Shown here piece by piece: positions 35,295 through 45,900 of a stretch of DNA of 64,000 nucleotides (its first letter is position 1; every line of letters begins with the position of its first letter). The notes under the pieces are model-generated. The model made no database searches. It saw only the letters and a program-made list of their open reading frames with translations, and was not told the DNA's origin. Both the position numbers and the translations under genes were made by a program. Origin of the DNA: Sphaerotilus natans (GTDB lineage Bacteria; Pseudomonadota; Gammaproteobacteria; Burkholderiales; Burkholderiaceae_C); the NCBI RefSeq assembly GCF_900156335.1, contig NZ_FTMZ01000006.1, positions 153,284 to 217,283 on the forward strand, written 5' to 3'.

Positions 35295-36488
35295 TCAGGG
35301 CTTGGGCGGTGCCTCCACGCCCGACATCAGCGCCACCGCCGGCGGCAGGCGATCACCCTGGATGCGGATCGCGCCCAGCGCGGCATCCAGCTCGGCTCGC
35401 TCGGCCGGCGTGAAGCGCAGCTCGGCCGCGCCGAGATTCTGGTGCAGATGGGCGGCGTTGGTGGTGCCCGGGATCGGCACGATCCAGGGCTTGCGCGACA
35501 GCAGCCAGGCCAGCGCCACCTGGGACGGCGTGGCGCTCTTGCGCTGCGCCCAGTCACGCACCAGATCGACCAGCGCCATGTTGGCGGGCAGCACCTCCGG
35601 CGCAAAGCGCGGCGAGATCGCACGAAAGTCCGTCACCGGAGCCGTCTTGAAGCGAGAGTCTGCCTGTACGCCGCCCGCCAGGAAGCCCATGCCCAGCGGG
35701 CTCCAGCAGACGAAGCCGATGCCCAGTTCCTCGCACAGCGGCAGCACGGCGGCTTCGGGCCCGCGCCAGAGCATCGAGTACTCGTTCTGGATCACCGCCA
35801 TCGGGTGCTCGGCATGCGCCCGGCGCACGGTCTGCAGGCCCGGCTCGGACAGGCCGTAATGCCGCAGCTTGCCGGCGCGGATCAGGTCCTTGAGCGTGCC
35901 GACCACCTCCTCGATCGGCACCTGGGGATCCACGCGGTGCTGGATCAGCACATCGATGCGGTCGGTGCGCAGGCGCTTCAATTGCGCCTCGACCACGGCA
36001 CGGATGTGCTCGGGGCGGCTGTTGAGCCGGCCTGGGCGTCGCTGGCCAGAGACGGGATCGATGTCGAAGCCGAACTTGGTCTCCAGCACCACGCGGTCGC
36101 GCCGGCCCTGCAGCGCCTCGCCGACGATCTCCTCCGACAAAAAAGGGCCGTAGGCCTCGGCGGTGTCGATGAGCGTGACGCCTCGGTCCACCGCCTCATG
36201 GATCAGGCGGATGGCCGAGGGACGGTCGAAGGCGCTGCTGTACGAGTCCACCACCACGCCCGGCGCGGTGCCCTGGCGCCACTGGCAGCCCAGGCCGACA
36301 GGGAAGACCTCCAGCGGCCCGAGACGCCGACGGGCACCGACAGCGGCCGATGTGGCGGTCGTGGCTGCGCTGGCGCAGGCCGAGAGCAGGCTGGGTGCGA
36401 CGCCCAGCAGGGCGGCGGTGGCCAGCAGCTGGCGGCGCGGGGCGTCGACGGCGTCGGAAGAAGAGGAGCGGTCGGTGTACGAAGTCAT
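35295..36488 (-). CDS. Aldo/keto reductase with Tat/lipoprotein-type signal
   Basis: A 397-aa protein. The N-terminus carries PRRQLLATAALLGVAPSLLSACAS: a twin-Arg followed by a hydrophobic stretch and a lipobox (LSAC). The rest is an AKR barrel with LGPLEVFPVGLGCQW, GVTLIDTAEAYGPFLSEEIVGEAL, the catalytic Asp-Tyr and Lys (VLETKFGF), and IVPIPGTTNAAHLHQNLGA. Export of a folded NADPH enzyme by Tat would be unusual but known for AKRs in this order. The second AKR lies 16 bp upstream in the same direction, so they form an operon. Confidence 0.85.
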   Translation of the reverse strand: MTSYTDRSSSSDAVDAPRRQLLATAALLGVAPSLLSACASAATTATSAAVGARRRLGPLEVFPVGLGCQWRQGTAPGVVVDSYSSAFDRPSAIRLIHEAVDRGVTLIDTAEAYGPFLSEEIVGEALQGRRDRVVLETKFGFDIDPVSGQRRPGRLNSRPEHIRAVVEAQLKRLRTDRIDVLIQHRVDPQVPIEEVVGTLKDLIRAGKLRHYGLSEPGLQTVRRAHAEHPMAVIQNEYSMLWRGPEAAVLPLCEELGIGFVCWSPLGMGFLAGGVQADSRFKTAPVTDFRAISPRFAPEVLPANMALVDLVRDWAQRKSATPSQVALAWLLSRKPWIVPIPGTTNAAHLHQNLGAAELRFTPAERAELDAALGAIRIQGDRLPPAVALMSGVEAPPKP

Positions 36489-36504
36489 GATCGGTCTTTC
36501 GGGC

Positions 36505-37404
<900 letters not shown>

Positions 37405-37502
37405 CTAGAAATTCGATTGATCACGCAGAAGACGCGAAACACTTGCTGGATTGACAATTCAAATCCGACAATCCGCCGCTACCCCGACCCCCAGGGCGCC
37501 CG

Positions 37503-38462
37503 ATGGCCATCAACGAGCTGCGCACGATTTCCGTCTTCGTCACCACCGCCGAGCTGGGCAGCCTGCGCAAGGCTGCTGTCGCGCTGGGCATCAGCCCGCA
37601 GGCGGCCAGCCAGGCGCTGGCGCAGCTGGAGCAGCACCTGGGCGTGCGGCTCTTCCACCGCACCACACGCTCGATGGCGCTGACCGACGAGGGTCAGCGC
37701 TTCCTGGACGAGGCGCGGCCTTCGCTGGCGGGCTTGCAGCGCGCGGTGCACGCGATCCGGCATGCCCGCGAGGACATCGCCGGGCCCTTGCGCATCGTGG
37801 GACCGCGCGCCACCTTTGCGCCCCTGCTGTGGCGGCTGCTCGACGAGTTCTGCGAGCGCCATCCGCAGGTGGTGCCCGACGTGCAGCTCGAGGACCGGGT
37901 CGGCAACTGGGTGGAGGATCGGGTCGATGTGGGTTTTCGCCTCGGCCTGTCGCCGCATGACGGCGTGATCGCGCGGCGGCTGTTTCAGGTGCAGATGGTG
38001 GTGTGCGCCGCGCCAGCCTACCTGCGCCGGCATGGCATGCCCGACAGCCCGGCCGCGCTGCCTGACCACCGCTGCGTCGTCTACCGCCATCCGGTCTCGG
38101 GCCTGCTGATGCCGTGGCGCTTCCAGATCGACGGCGAGGAGCGCGACCAGCCGGTGCTGCCGGCGCTGTGCACCAACGACGAGATGCTGGAGCTGCAGGC
38201 GGTGCTGTCGGGCCGGGTGATCGGGCAGATCGCCGGCGTGACCGCGGCGCCCCACATCCGCGCTGGCCGGCTGGTGCCGCTGCTGGTCGAGCTGATGCCC
38301 GACCGCTACAGCTACTTCGTCTACTACGGCAGCCGCAGTGCCCAGCCTGTGCGGGTGCGCGCCTTCATCGACCTGGCGATCGAGCGGCTGTCGGCGCCGG
38401 GCGAGCATGTGCTCGACGCACAGGAGCTGCGTGCCGCGCAGGCCCGCGGCGGGAGGGCCTGA
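37503..38462 (+). CDS. LysR-family transcriptional regulator
   Basis: A 319-aa protein with the LysR winged helix at the N-terminus (ELGSLRKAAVALGISPQAASQALAQLEQHLGVRLFHRTTRSMALTDEG) and a two-lobed effector domain (PLRIVGPRATFAPLLWRLLDEFCERHPQV; DVGFRLGLSPHDGVIARRL). It stands divergent from two aldo/keto reductase genes, which it probably controls. Its substitution pattern in the HTH (QAASQALAQLE) is that of the large CrgA-like subgroup. The inducer is unknown. Confidence 0.9.
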   Translation: MAINELRTISVFVTTAELGSLRKAAVALGISPQAASQALAQLEQHLGVRLFHRTTRSMALTDEGQRFLDEARPSLAGLQRAVHAIRHAREDIAGPLRIVGPRATFAPLLWRLLDEFCERHPQVVPDVQLEDRVGNWVEDRVDVGFRLGLSPHDGVIARRLFQVQMVVCAAPAYLRRHGMPDSPAALPDHRCVVYRHPVSGLLMPWRFQIDGEERDQPVLPALCTNDEMLELQAVLSGRVIGQIAGVTAAPHIRAGRLVPLLVELMPDRYSYFVYYGSRSAQPVRVRAFIDLAIERLSAPGEHVLDAQELRAAQARGGRA

Positions 38463-38481
38463 GCCGGGGACGGCCGTCCGC

Positions 38482-39480
38482 TCACAGGTCCAGCACCAGC
38501 CGACCCGACTTCGCCCGCGAGCAGCACGGCAGGAACTGATCGCCCGCGGCCTGCTCCTCGGGCGTGAGGTACTGGTCGCGGTGGTCGGGCTCGCCGGAGA
38601 TCACCCGCGTCAGGCAGGTGCCGCAGACGCCCTCGCCGCAGGAGGTGAGGATCTCGATGCCCTCGGCGCCGAGCGCCTCGACCACCGTCTGGTCGGCGCG
38701 CACGCTGATGACGCGGCCGCTGTGCGCCAGCTCCACCTCGAAGGCCTCGTCCTCCTCGACCGGGCCGCCGTTGCCCCCTTCCTGCGCCGGATCGGCCGCG
38801 AAGCGCTCCCAGTGCAGGCGCGACTCGGGCCAGCCCTGGCGGCGCGCCTCGGCCAGCGCCGCGTCGATCAGGCCCGCCGGCCCGCAGACCTGCAGCGCCG
38901 TGTCCGGCGGCTGCGCGGCCAGGAGCGCGGGCAGGTCCAGGCGCTGCGCCGGCTCGCCGTCGTCCAGGTGCACGACCGCATCAGTCGCGCCCGGCAGATC
39001 GCGCAGGCCCGCGCCGAAGGGTACCCGCGCCGCCGAGCGGCAGGCCAGGTGCAGCGCGAACGGCCGCGGGCCTTGGGCCAGCACCGCCGCCATCGACAGC
39101 AGCGGCGTCAGCCCGATGCCGCCGGCCAGCAGCAGCACCCGGGGCGCCTGCGCATCCAGCGGGAAGCGCGCCTTGGGCGGACCGATCTGCAGCCGCGTCC
39201 ACGGCAGCAGCAGGTCGTGCACCGCCACCGAGCCGCCGCGCGACGCGGGCTCGCGCAGCACCGCGATGCGGTAGCGGCGCCGGTCGGCCGGGTCGCCGTA
39301 GAGCGAGTACGGCCGGATCATGCCGCCGGGCAGGAACAGCTCGATGTGCGCGCCGGCCTCGAAGGCGGGCAGCTCGCCGCCCTCGTCGTCGACCAGATCG
39401 AGCGCAACGATGTCCTGCGCGATGCGCTCGCGCCGATCGACGCGCACCCAGCGCCGGGCGGGGGTCGGGGCGCCGCTCAT
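38482..39480 (-). CDS. vanB: Rieske oxygenase reductase component, VanB-like
   Basis: A 332-aa reductase of the phthalate dioxygenase reductase type, with three parts: an FMN-binding barrel (RPYSLYGDPADRRRYRIAVLRE), an NAD-binding part (VLLLAGGIGLTPLLSMAAVLA; LQVCGPAGLIDAALAEARRQG) and a C-terminal plant-type [2Fe-2S] ferredoxin (EILTSCGEGVCGTCLTRVISG, with a late Cys in FLPCC). The start at 39480 overlaps the vanA stop (ATGA). It passes electrons from NADH to the oxygenase next to it. The frame continues open upstream, but that part is only the shadow of vanA. Confidence 0.88.
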   Translation of the reverse strand: MSGAPTPARRWVRVDRRERIAQDIVALDLVDDEGGELPAFEAGAHIELFLPGGMIRPYSLYGDPADRRRYRIAVLREPASRGGSVAVHDLLLPWTRLQIGPPKARFPLDAQAPRVLLLAGGIGLTPLLSMAAVLAQGPRPFALHLACRSAARVPFGAGLRDLPGATDAVVHLDDGEPAQRLDLPALLAAQPPDTALQVCGPAGLIDAALAEARRQGWPESRLHWERFAADPAQEGGNGGPVEEDEAFEVELAHSGRVISVRADQTVVEALGAEGIEILTSCGEGVCGTCLTRVISGEPDHRDQYLTPEEQAAGDQFLPCCSRAKSGRLVLDL

Positions 39481-40505
39481 GCGCGCTCCGCCGCGACCAG
39501 GCGCTCGATCACGCGCCGGGCCTGCACGCCGCCGGCGTCGATGTTGAGCATCAGCAGGCGCCGTTCGGGGTGCTGCTGCAGGTTGAGCTGCTGGCGCTCG
39601 AGCATCTCGCGGTCCTCGGCGAAGATGCGGCCCTGGCCTTCGCGGATGGAGGCGGTCAGCTCGGCGTCCTCGCTGCGGAAGCGCCGCGCCATGCCCCAGA
39701 AATACCAGATGCTGGTCTCGGTCTCGGGCGTGATGAAGTCGGTCACCACCGAGGACGCCTTGGCCTCGGCCGGCGCGTCGAAGCCGCCCTGGCCGGCCAG
39801 CGCCACGCCGACGTCGATCAGGATCTGGCTCGGCGGCAGGAAGCGGCAGATCTGCCAGCGGTCCACAGCCGCGCTGTCGTCCAGGCCGTTGGCGCGCATC
39901 GCCATCTTCCAGAACGGCGGCGCCTGGATGCCGTTCATGAAGCGGCTGGTGATGACCTGGTCGCCCTCGGTGCGGGTGCTGCAGGGCGTCTCGTCGATCT
40001 CGGGCTGGCCGATGCTGGTGGCGTGCACATAGGTTTCGTGCGTCAGGTCCATCAGGTTGTCGATCATCAGCCGGTAGTCGCAGGCGATGTGATAGAGCCC
40101 GCCGCCATGCGCCCAGCCGGGCTCGTCGACCCAGGGCAGGCGCGGCAGCGGCGTGTCCTCGGCCTGCGCGGCCTCGCCCGGCCAGACCCAGACGTAGCCG
40201 CCGTGCTCGCGCACCGCGAAGCGCTTCAGGCAGGGAAAGCCGCGCACCCGCTGGCCCGGCATCGCCACCGTGCGGCCGTCGCCGCCCATCTCCAGGCCGT
40301 GGTAGCCGCAGACCAGCCGGCCGTCGCAGACCCGGCCCAGCGACAGCGGCGCGCCGCGGTGCGGGCAGAAGTCCTCGACTGCCGCGACCCGGCCGTCGGC
40401 CCCGCGCCAGAAGACCAGCGCCTCGCCGCAGATGCGGCGTCCCAGCGGCCGGCCCTCGATCTCGTCGGGCGTGGCGGCCACATACCAGGCGTTCTTCGGA
40501 AACAT
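39477..40505 (-). CDS. vanA: Vanillate O-demethylase oxygenase subunit-like Rieske protein
   Basis: A 342-aa Rieske non-haem iron oxygenase. The Rieske cluster ligands are CPHRGAPLSLG and CGYHGLEM near residues 47-70. The mononuclear Fe site is in DNLMDLTHETYVHATS. The N-terminus MFPKNAWYVAATPDEI is that of VanA. It would demethylate vanillate or a similar methoxylated aromatic to the catechol. ATG at 40505 has GGAG at the right distance; an upstream GTG does not. A MarR gene lies 108 bp upstream. The exact substrate among methoxybenzoates is not proven. Confidence 0.85.
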   Translation of the reverse strand: MFPKNAWYVAATPDEIEGRPLGRRICGEALVFWRGADGRVAAVEDFCPHRGAPLSLGRVCDGRLVCGYHGLEMGGDGRTVAMPGQRVRGFPCLKRFAVREHGGYVWVWPGEAAQAEDTPLPRLPWVDEPGWAHGGGLYHIACDYRLMIDNLMDLTHETYVHATSIGQPEIDETPCSTRTEGDQVITSRFMNGIQAPPFWKMAMRANGLDDSAAVDRWQICRFLPPSQILIDVGVALAGQGGFDAPAEAKASSVVTDFITPETETSIWYFWGMARRFRSEDAELTASIREGQGRIFAEDREMLERQQLNLQQHPERRLLMLNIDAGGVQARRVIERLVAAERA

Positions 40506-40613
40506 CGTGCTGCGCTCCTGATCCTTGTCGATCACTTTGATTCAGTGTGCTGAATGATGATCCCACGCTGCGCCGGAACCGCTCGTGGTTTACCCCGAAT
40601 TCAAGACGTCAAT

Positions 40614-41123
40614 TCAGTCGGACGCGGGAAACTCCGGCATCGGCTCCTGCACCGGTACCGCACCGGCCAGCAGCTTGCGCAGCAGCCGCATCAGTTCCTG
40701 CTGCTCGCCGGGCTCGAGCGCGTTCATCAGCGTCGCCTGCATGGTCACCATCGGCGCACGCAGGCCGGCCAGCAGCGCCTGGCCCTCGGGCGTCAGGTAG
40801 AGCGCACGCTGGCGCCGCGCCAGCAGCTCGCGCACGATCCAGCCCTTGCGCTCCAGGCGCACCGCGGTCTCGGCGGTGGTCGAGGTGTCGAGCGCGATCT
40901 CGGCCGCCAGCGTCACCTGGTCGATGCCGGGGCGGGCTTCGAGCGCCCGCAGCACCGCGTACTGCACCGGCGTGACATCGCGGCCGAGGTTCTCGTGGAA
41001 CAGCGCCACCGCGAGCTGATGCGCGCGGCGGATCAGGTGGCCGGCCTGGTCGGTCAGTGCGATGTCATCAGCGGGCCTGTCAGCAGGGCCGTCGGCAGGA
41101 GAGGCGGAGGTCGGGATCGTCAT
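40614..41123 (-). CDS. MarR-family regulator, probably of vanAB
   Basis: A protein of about 169 aa with a MarR winged helix (DVTPVQYAVLRALEARPGIDQVTLAAEIALDTSTTAETAVRLERKGWIVREL, with the beta-wing RRQRALYLTPEGQ). It lies just upstream of vanA in the same direction. It begins one base after the HxlR stop if GTG at 41135 is used; ATG at 41123 is preferred here. MarR repressors commonly sense aromatic acids, which fits the vanillate genes. It could be co-transcribed with the HxlR gene. Confidence 0.85.
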   Translation of the reverse strand: MTIPTSASPADGPADRPADDIALTDQAGHLIRRAHQLAVALFHENLGRDVTPVQYAVLRALEARPGIDQVTLAAEIALDTSTTAETAVRLERKGWIVRELLARRQRALYLTPEGQALLAGLRAPMVTMQATLMNALEPGEQQELMRLLRKLLAGAVPVQEPMPEFPASD

Positions 41124-41136
41124 GGCGGCCGACACT

Positions 41137-41529
41137 CTAGCCCAGTCGCGCCGGCTGAGCCCCCGACTTCCGCCTGGCCTGCTCGATCACCGGCATGCTG
41201 CCCTCGATCCAGTCCGCGAGATCCTGCACGCGTTCGGCCACCTCGCGGCCCAGAGGCGTCAGGCTGTACTCGACATGCGGCGGCACCACCGGATGCGCCA
41301 CGCGCAGCACGATCGCGTCGGCCTCCAGCGCCTGCAGCGTCTGCGCCAGCATCTTCTCGCTGACACCGCCGATGACGCGGCGCAGGTCGCTGAAGCGGTG
41401 CGTGCCGCGGCGCAGCGCCACCAGCACCAGCACGCCCCAGCGGCTGGTCACATGGCGCAGCACCTCGCGCGAGGGGCAGGCCTCGGCAAACAGGTCGCCG
41501 CGCAGCAGCGGCTCGTCGCTTGTCGACAT
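41137..41529 (-). CDS. HxlR-family regulator of qorB
   Basis: A 130-aa winged-helix protein with the HxlR order: CPSREVLRHVTSRWGVLVLVALRRGTHRFSDLRRVIGGVSEKMLAQTLQALEADAIVLR, then VPPHVEYSLTPLGREV. The conserved Cys near the N-terminus (EACPSR) is the redox or quinone sensor position in this family. It is divergent from a quinone oxidoreductase homologue, the same pairing as QorR/qor systems elsewhere. A direct repeat lies between them. ATG at 41529 follows AGGTAAG. Confidence 0.88.
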   Translation of the reverse strand: MSTSDEPLLRGDLFAEACPSREVLRHVTSRWGVLVLVALRRGTHRFSDLRRVIGGVSEKMLAQTLQALEADAIVLRVAHPVVPPHVEYSLTPLGREVAERVQDLADWIEGSMPVIEQARRKSGAQPARLG

Positions 41530-41533
41530 CGTC

Positions 41534-41557
41534 ACTTACCTTTTTGTATGTACTTAC
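41534..41557. promoter_or_regulatory. Direct repeat ACTTAC in the HxlR/qorB intergenic region
   Basis: ACTTAC occurs at 41534-41539 and 41552-41557, an 18-bp period, in the 51-bp gap between divergent genes. HxlR regulators bind repeats of this kind. The AT-rich stretch between the repeats may contain promoter elements. Confidence 0.45.
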
Positions 41558-41580
41558 GGAAAGTTAGCTCAGGAGGCACC

Positions 41581-42446
<866 letters not shown>

Positions 42447-42474
<28 letters not shown>

Positions 42475-43901
42475 TCGGGCCGGGCCAGCACCTTGCCGGG
42501 ATTCAGCAGGCCCTGCGGGTCGAGCGCGGCCTTGATGCGCGCCATCAGCCGCAGCTCCTGCGCGCTCTTGTAGCGCGCGACCTCGGCGATCTTGAGCTGG
42601 CCCACGCCATGCTCGGCGCTGACCGAGCCGCCCAGCGCATGCACCGCGTCATGCACGCAGGCGTAGATCTCGTCCTGCCGGGCGGCGATCGCCGCGTCGT
42701 CGAAGCCGGGGCCGCTCAGCACGTTGTAGTGCAGGTTGCCGTCACCCAGGTGGCCGAAGGGCATGACGCGCAGGCCGGGAAAACGCGCGGCCAGCCGCGC
42801 GCCGGTCTCGCGCACGAACTGCGGGATGCGCGAGATCGGCAGCGCCACGTCGTGCTTCAGGCTGCGCCCGGCCTGGGCCTGCGCCAGCGTGATGCTCTCG
42901 CGCAGGTGCCAGAGCGCGCGCCCGTGCGCCAGGCTCTCGGCGATGACCGCGTCCAGCGCCTCGCCGGCCTCCAGCGCCGTGCCCAGCACCGCCTCGAAGC
43001 GCTCGCGGCCGTGCTGCTCGCTCTCGGCGTCGGACATTTCCAGCAGCGCGAACCAGGGCGCCTGCGCGCCCTCGCCGGTGAAGGGCAGACGCTGCGGCGG
43101 GAAGGTGCGGGTGACCAGGGCCAGGCCGTCGGCCGACATCAGCTCGAAGCCGGTCAGCGCCGCGCCGAAGCCCGAGCGTGCGCGCGACAGCAGGGCCAGC
43201 GCCGATTCGAGGTCCGGCACCGCCAGCATCGCGGTGCAGCGCGCCGCCGGCAGCGGGTGCAGCTTCAGCGTCGCGGCGGTGATGAGGCCCAGCGTGCCCT
43301 CGCTGCCGATGTAGAGGTCGCGCAGGTCGTAGCCGGTGTTGTCCTTGCGCAGCGCGCGCAGGCCGTGCCAGACCTCGCCCTCGGCGTCGACCACCTCCAG
43401 GCCCAGGCAGAGCTCGCGCATGTTGCCGTAGCGCAGCACCTGGGTGCCGCCGGCATTGGTGGCCAGGTTGCCGCCGATCGTGCAGCTGCCCTCGGCCGCC
43501 AGGCTCAAGGGGAACAGCCGCCCGGCCGCCTGCGCGGCCTGCTGCACCGTCTGCAGCAGGCAGCCGGCCTCGACCGTCATCGAGTCGTTGTCGGTGTCGA
43601 TCTCGCGGATGCGGTCGAGCCGCGTCAGCAGCAGCACGATGGCGCGGCCGCTGGCGTCGGGCGTGGCGCCGCCGCACAGGCCGGTGTTGCCGCCCTGCGG
43701 CACGATCGGCACGCCGGCAGCCGCACAGCAGCGCACCACCGCCGCCACCTCGGCCGTGCTGCCCGGTCGCACCACCGCGCGCGCGGCACCGCGGAAATGG
43801 CCGCGCCAGTCGGTCAGGAAGGGCGCGGCCGCCTCGTCGCCCAGCACCTGGGCGTCGCCGACGAGGGCGCGCAGGCTCTGCAGGAAGTCGTCGTGGCTCA
43901 T
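42447..43901 (-). CDS. FAD-linked D-2-hydroxyacid dehydrogenase
   Basis: A 484-aa flavoprotein of the GlcD/D2HGDH group. The FAD-binding domain has VPQGGNTGLCGGATPDASG and AEGSCTIGGNLATNAGGTQVLRYGNMRELCLGLEVV. The C-terminal metal site is FGHLGDGNLHYNV and GGSVSAEHGVGQLK, ending with LDPQGLLNPGKVL. It oxidises a D-2-hydroxyacid such as 2-hydroxyglutarate or lactate and passes electrons to ETF or cytochrome. An SDR and a Bug-type binding protein lie just upstream in the same direction, so the three may form an organic-acid operon. Confidence 0.88.
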
Positions 43902-43938
43902 CGGATCGGATGCATGTCGGGTGGATGTCGGGTGAGTT

Positions 43939-44724
43939 TCAGTGGCTGGCGATCAGGCCGCCGTCGACCCGCAGCTGCGAGCCGGTGATGTAGGAGGCGC
44001 CGGCGCTGGCCAGGAAGGCCACCGCGTGGGCGAACTCGGCCGGCGTGCCGGTGCGCCCGGCCGGAATCGTGGCGCGGCTGGCCGCCTCGACCTCGGCCAG
44101 CGTGCGGCCCTCGCGCTGCGCCTTCGCGCCGTCGAGCACCGTCAGCCGCGGCGTGGCGATGCGCCCGGGAATGACGATGTTGACGGTCACCCCCTCGGCG
44201 GCGACCTCGCGCGCGAGCGTCTTCGACCAGCCCACCAGCGCCATGCGCAGCGCGTTCGACAGCGCCAGGTTGGGGATCGGCGCCACCGTGCCGGACGAGG
44301 TGCTGGTGATGATGCGGCCCCAGCCGCGCGCGCGCATGCCCGGCAGCACGCCCGCGGTGATCGCCATCACCGAGGCCACCATCGCGCGGAACTGCGTCTC
44401 GAGCTGCGCGGCGTCGAAATGGCTGGCCGGCGTCGGCGGCGGCCCGCCGGTGTTGTTGAACAGGATGTCGATCGGGCCAGCCTCGGCCTCGATCGCGGCC
44501 AGATGGCCGGCCACCGCGTCCAGATCGCCCAGGTCCCAGACGCGGGTGGTGGCGCTGGCGCCGATCGCCTGCAGCCGCGCCAGCGTGGCCTGCAGCGGGC
44601 CGGCGCTGCGCCCGGCCGCGACGACGCGCACGCCCTCGCGCGCCAGCGCCTCGCAGACCGCCGAGCCCAGGCCGCCGCCGGCGCCGAGAACGAGCGCTGT
44701 GCGCCCGGAAATGCCGTAGTCCAT
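43939..44724 (-). CDS. SDR-family oxidoreductase lacking the canonical catalytic Tyr
   Basis: A 261-aa SDR with dinucleotide motif LVLGAGGGLGSAVCEALARE and NNTGGPPPTPASHF. The site where YxxxK is expected reads NLALSNALRMALVGWSKTLA after STSSGTVAPIP, so the catalytic Tyr is replaced. This pattern occurs in a known beta-ketoacyl-reductase-like SDR subgroup whose activity is not defined. The C-terminus YITGSQLRVDGGLIASH is normal. It sits 37 bp upstream of the FAD oxidase. The substrate is unknown, and a catalytic role is uncertain. Confidence 0.8.
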   Translation of the reverse strand: MDYGISGRTALVLGAGGGLGSAVCEALAREGVRVVAAGRSAGPLQATLARLQAIGASATTRVWDLGDLDAVAGHLAAIEAEAGPIDILFNNTGGPPPTPASHFDAAQLETQFRAMVASVMAITAGVLPGMRARGWGRIITSTSSGTVAPIPNLALSNALRMALVGWSKTLAREVAAEGVTVNIVIPGRIATPRLTVLDGAKAQREGRTLAEVEAASRATIPAGRTGTPAEFAHAVAFLASAGASYITGSQLRVDGGLIASH

Positions 44725-44768
44725 GGTGTTTGGGGGCGTCGATGCGCCGTTCGTGTCTCAGGTCGTGT

Positions 44769-45809
44769 TCAGTCCGACATGATGCCGCCGTCGCGCACCA
44801 GTCGCTGCCAGCGGGTGATCTCCCGGGCCAGCAGCTGCGCATGGGCCTCGGCGCCGGCAGGGGGCAGCGTCAGGCCCTCGGACTGCATCGCGCGCTGCAT
44901 CTCGGCCGAGGCCATCACCCGGCGCAGGGCCGCTTCCAGACGCTCGATCACCGGCGCCGGCGTGCCGCGCGCCACCATCAGGCCGGACCAGCTCAGCACC
45001 TCGAAGCCGGGCAGGCCGCTCTCGGCCAGCGTCGGCACCTCCGGCAGCAGCGGGTGGCGCCGTGCGCTGCTGACGGCCAGCGCGCGCACCCGGCCGGCAC
45101 GCAGATCGGCCAGCGCGCTGTCGAGATTGACAAACAGCAGGCCGACCCGGCCGTCGACCAGATCCTGCAGCAGCCGCCCGCCGCCCCGGTAGGGCTGGCC
45201 GGCCAGCGGCAGCGCGCTGCAGCCGGGCTGGGTCATCGGGCAGCGGGCGGCCTCGCGGCGCAGCAGCTCCATCGCCATGTGGCCGGACGAGGCCGGGGTG
45301 TAGGCGTACTGGATCGGGTCGGGCCGGCGGCGTGCCTCGGCGATCAGGTCCTCGAGCCGGCGCAGCGGCGAGTCGGCCCGCACCAGCAGCACGTTGGCGC
45401 CGACATGCAGCAGCCCCAGCGCGATCAGGTCCCGGCGCGAGTCGTAGCCCGGTGGCGCAGGCAAGGCATGTGCGATCGCGTTCTGGCCGATGCCGCCCAG
45501 GATCAGGGTGTAGCCGTCGGCCGGCTGGCGCAGGACCTGCGCCACGCCGACGCTGCCGCCAGCTCCGCCGATGTTGTCGACCAGTATGCGCTGGCCGATC
45601 TCCCGGCCGAGCAGATCGGCCACGCGCCGGCCGATGCGGTCGCTGGTGCCGCCGACCGGAAACGGCACCACCAGGCGCAGCGGCTCGCGCTCCGGCCAGA
45701 CCGCTTCGCTGCCCTGGGGCTGCGCATGCGTCGCCACCGTCGCCAGGGGCGACAGCCACAGCGACAGCATCGACAGCGCAGGCAGGTTCAGACAGGCACG
45801 ACGGCGCAC
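44769..45809 (-). CDS. Bug-family (TctC-like) periplasmic solute-binding protein
   Basis: A 346-aa protein with a signal peptide ending in ATHAQ. Bug features are LRLVVPFPVGGTSDRIGRRVADLLG, LVDNIGGAGGSVGVAQVLRQPADGYTLILGG, and later LPEVPTLAESGLPGFEVLSWSGLMVARGTPAPVIERL. Bug proteins bind carboxylates for tripartite tricarboxylate transport or signalling and are greatly expanded in Burkholderiales. Permease genes are not adjacent. GTG at 45809 follows GGAG and gives the signal peptide. It lies upstream of the SDR and FAD-dehydrogenase genes. Confidence 0.9.
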   Translation of the reverse strand: MRRRACLNLPALSMLSLWLSPLATVATHAQPQGSEAVWPEREPLRLVVPFPVGGTSDRIGRRVADLLGREIGQRILVDNIGGAGGSVGVAQVLRQPADGYTLILGGIGQNAIAHALPAPPGYDSRRDLIALGLLHVGANVLLVRADSPLRRLEDLIAEARRRPDPIQYAYTPASSGHMAMELLRREAARCPMTQPGCSALPLAGQPYRGGGRLLQDLVDGRVGLLFVNLDSALADLRAGRVRALAVSSARRHPLLPEVPTLAESGLPGFEVLSWSGLMVARGTPAPVIERLEAALRRVMASAEMQRAMQSEGLTLPPAGAEAHAQLLAREITRWQRLVRDGGIMSD

Positions 45810-45900
45810 GGACAGCTCCGGCAGATGGGGCTGTCGATGCTAGCTGGAACCCGGAGGTATCAAATCGACCGTCCGGGGGGCGCTTCAGCTTTTCCTGTCT

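Noticed and set aside
39481..40566. Upstream extension of the vanB frame
   Set aside because: This stretch is out of frame with vanA, which has a full Rieske signature. The real vanB start is the ATG at 39480 overlapping the vanA stop.
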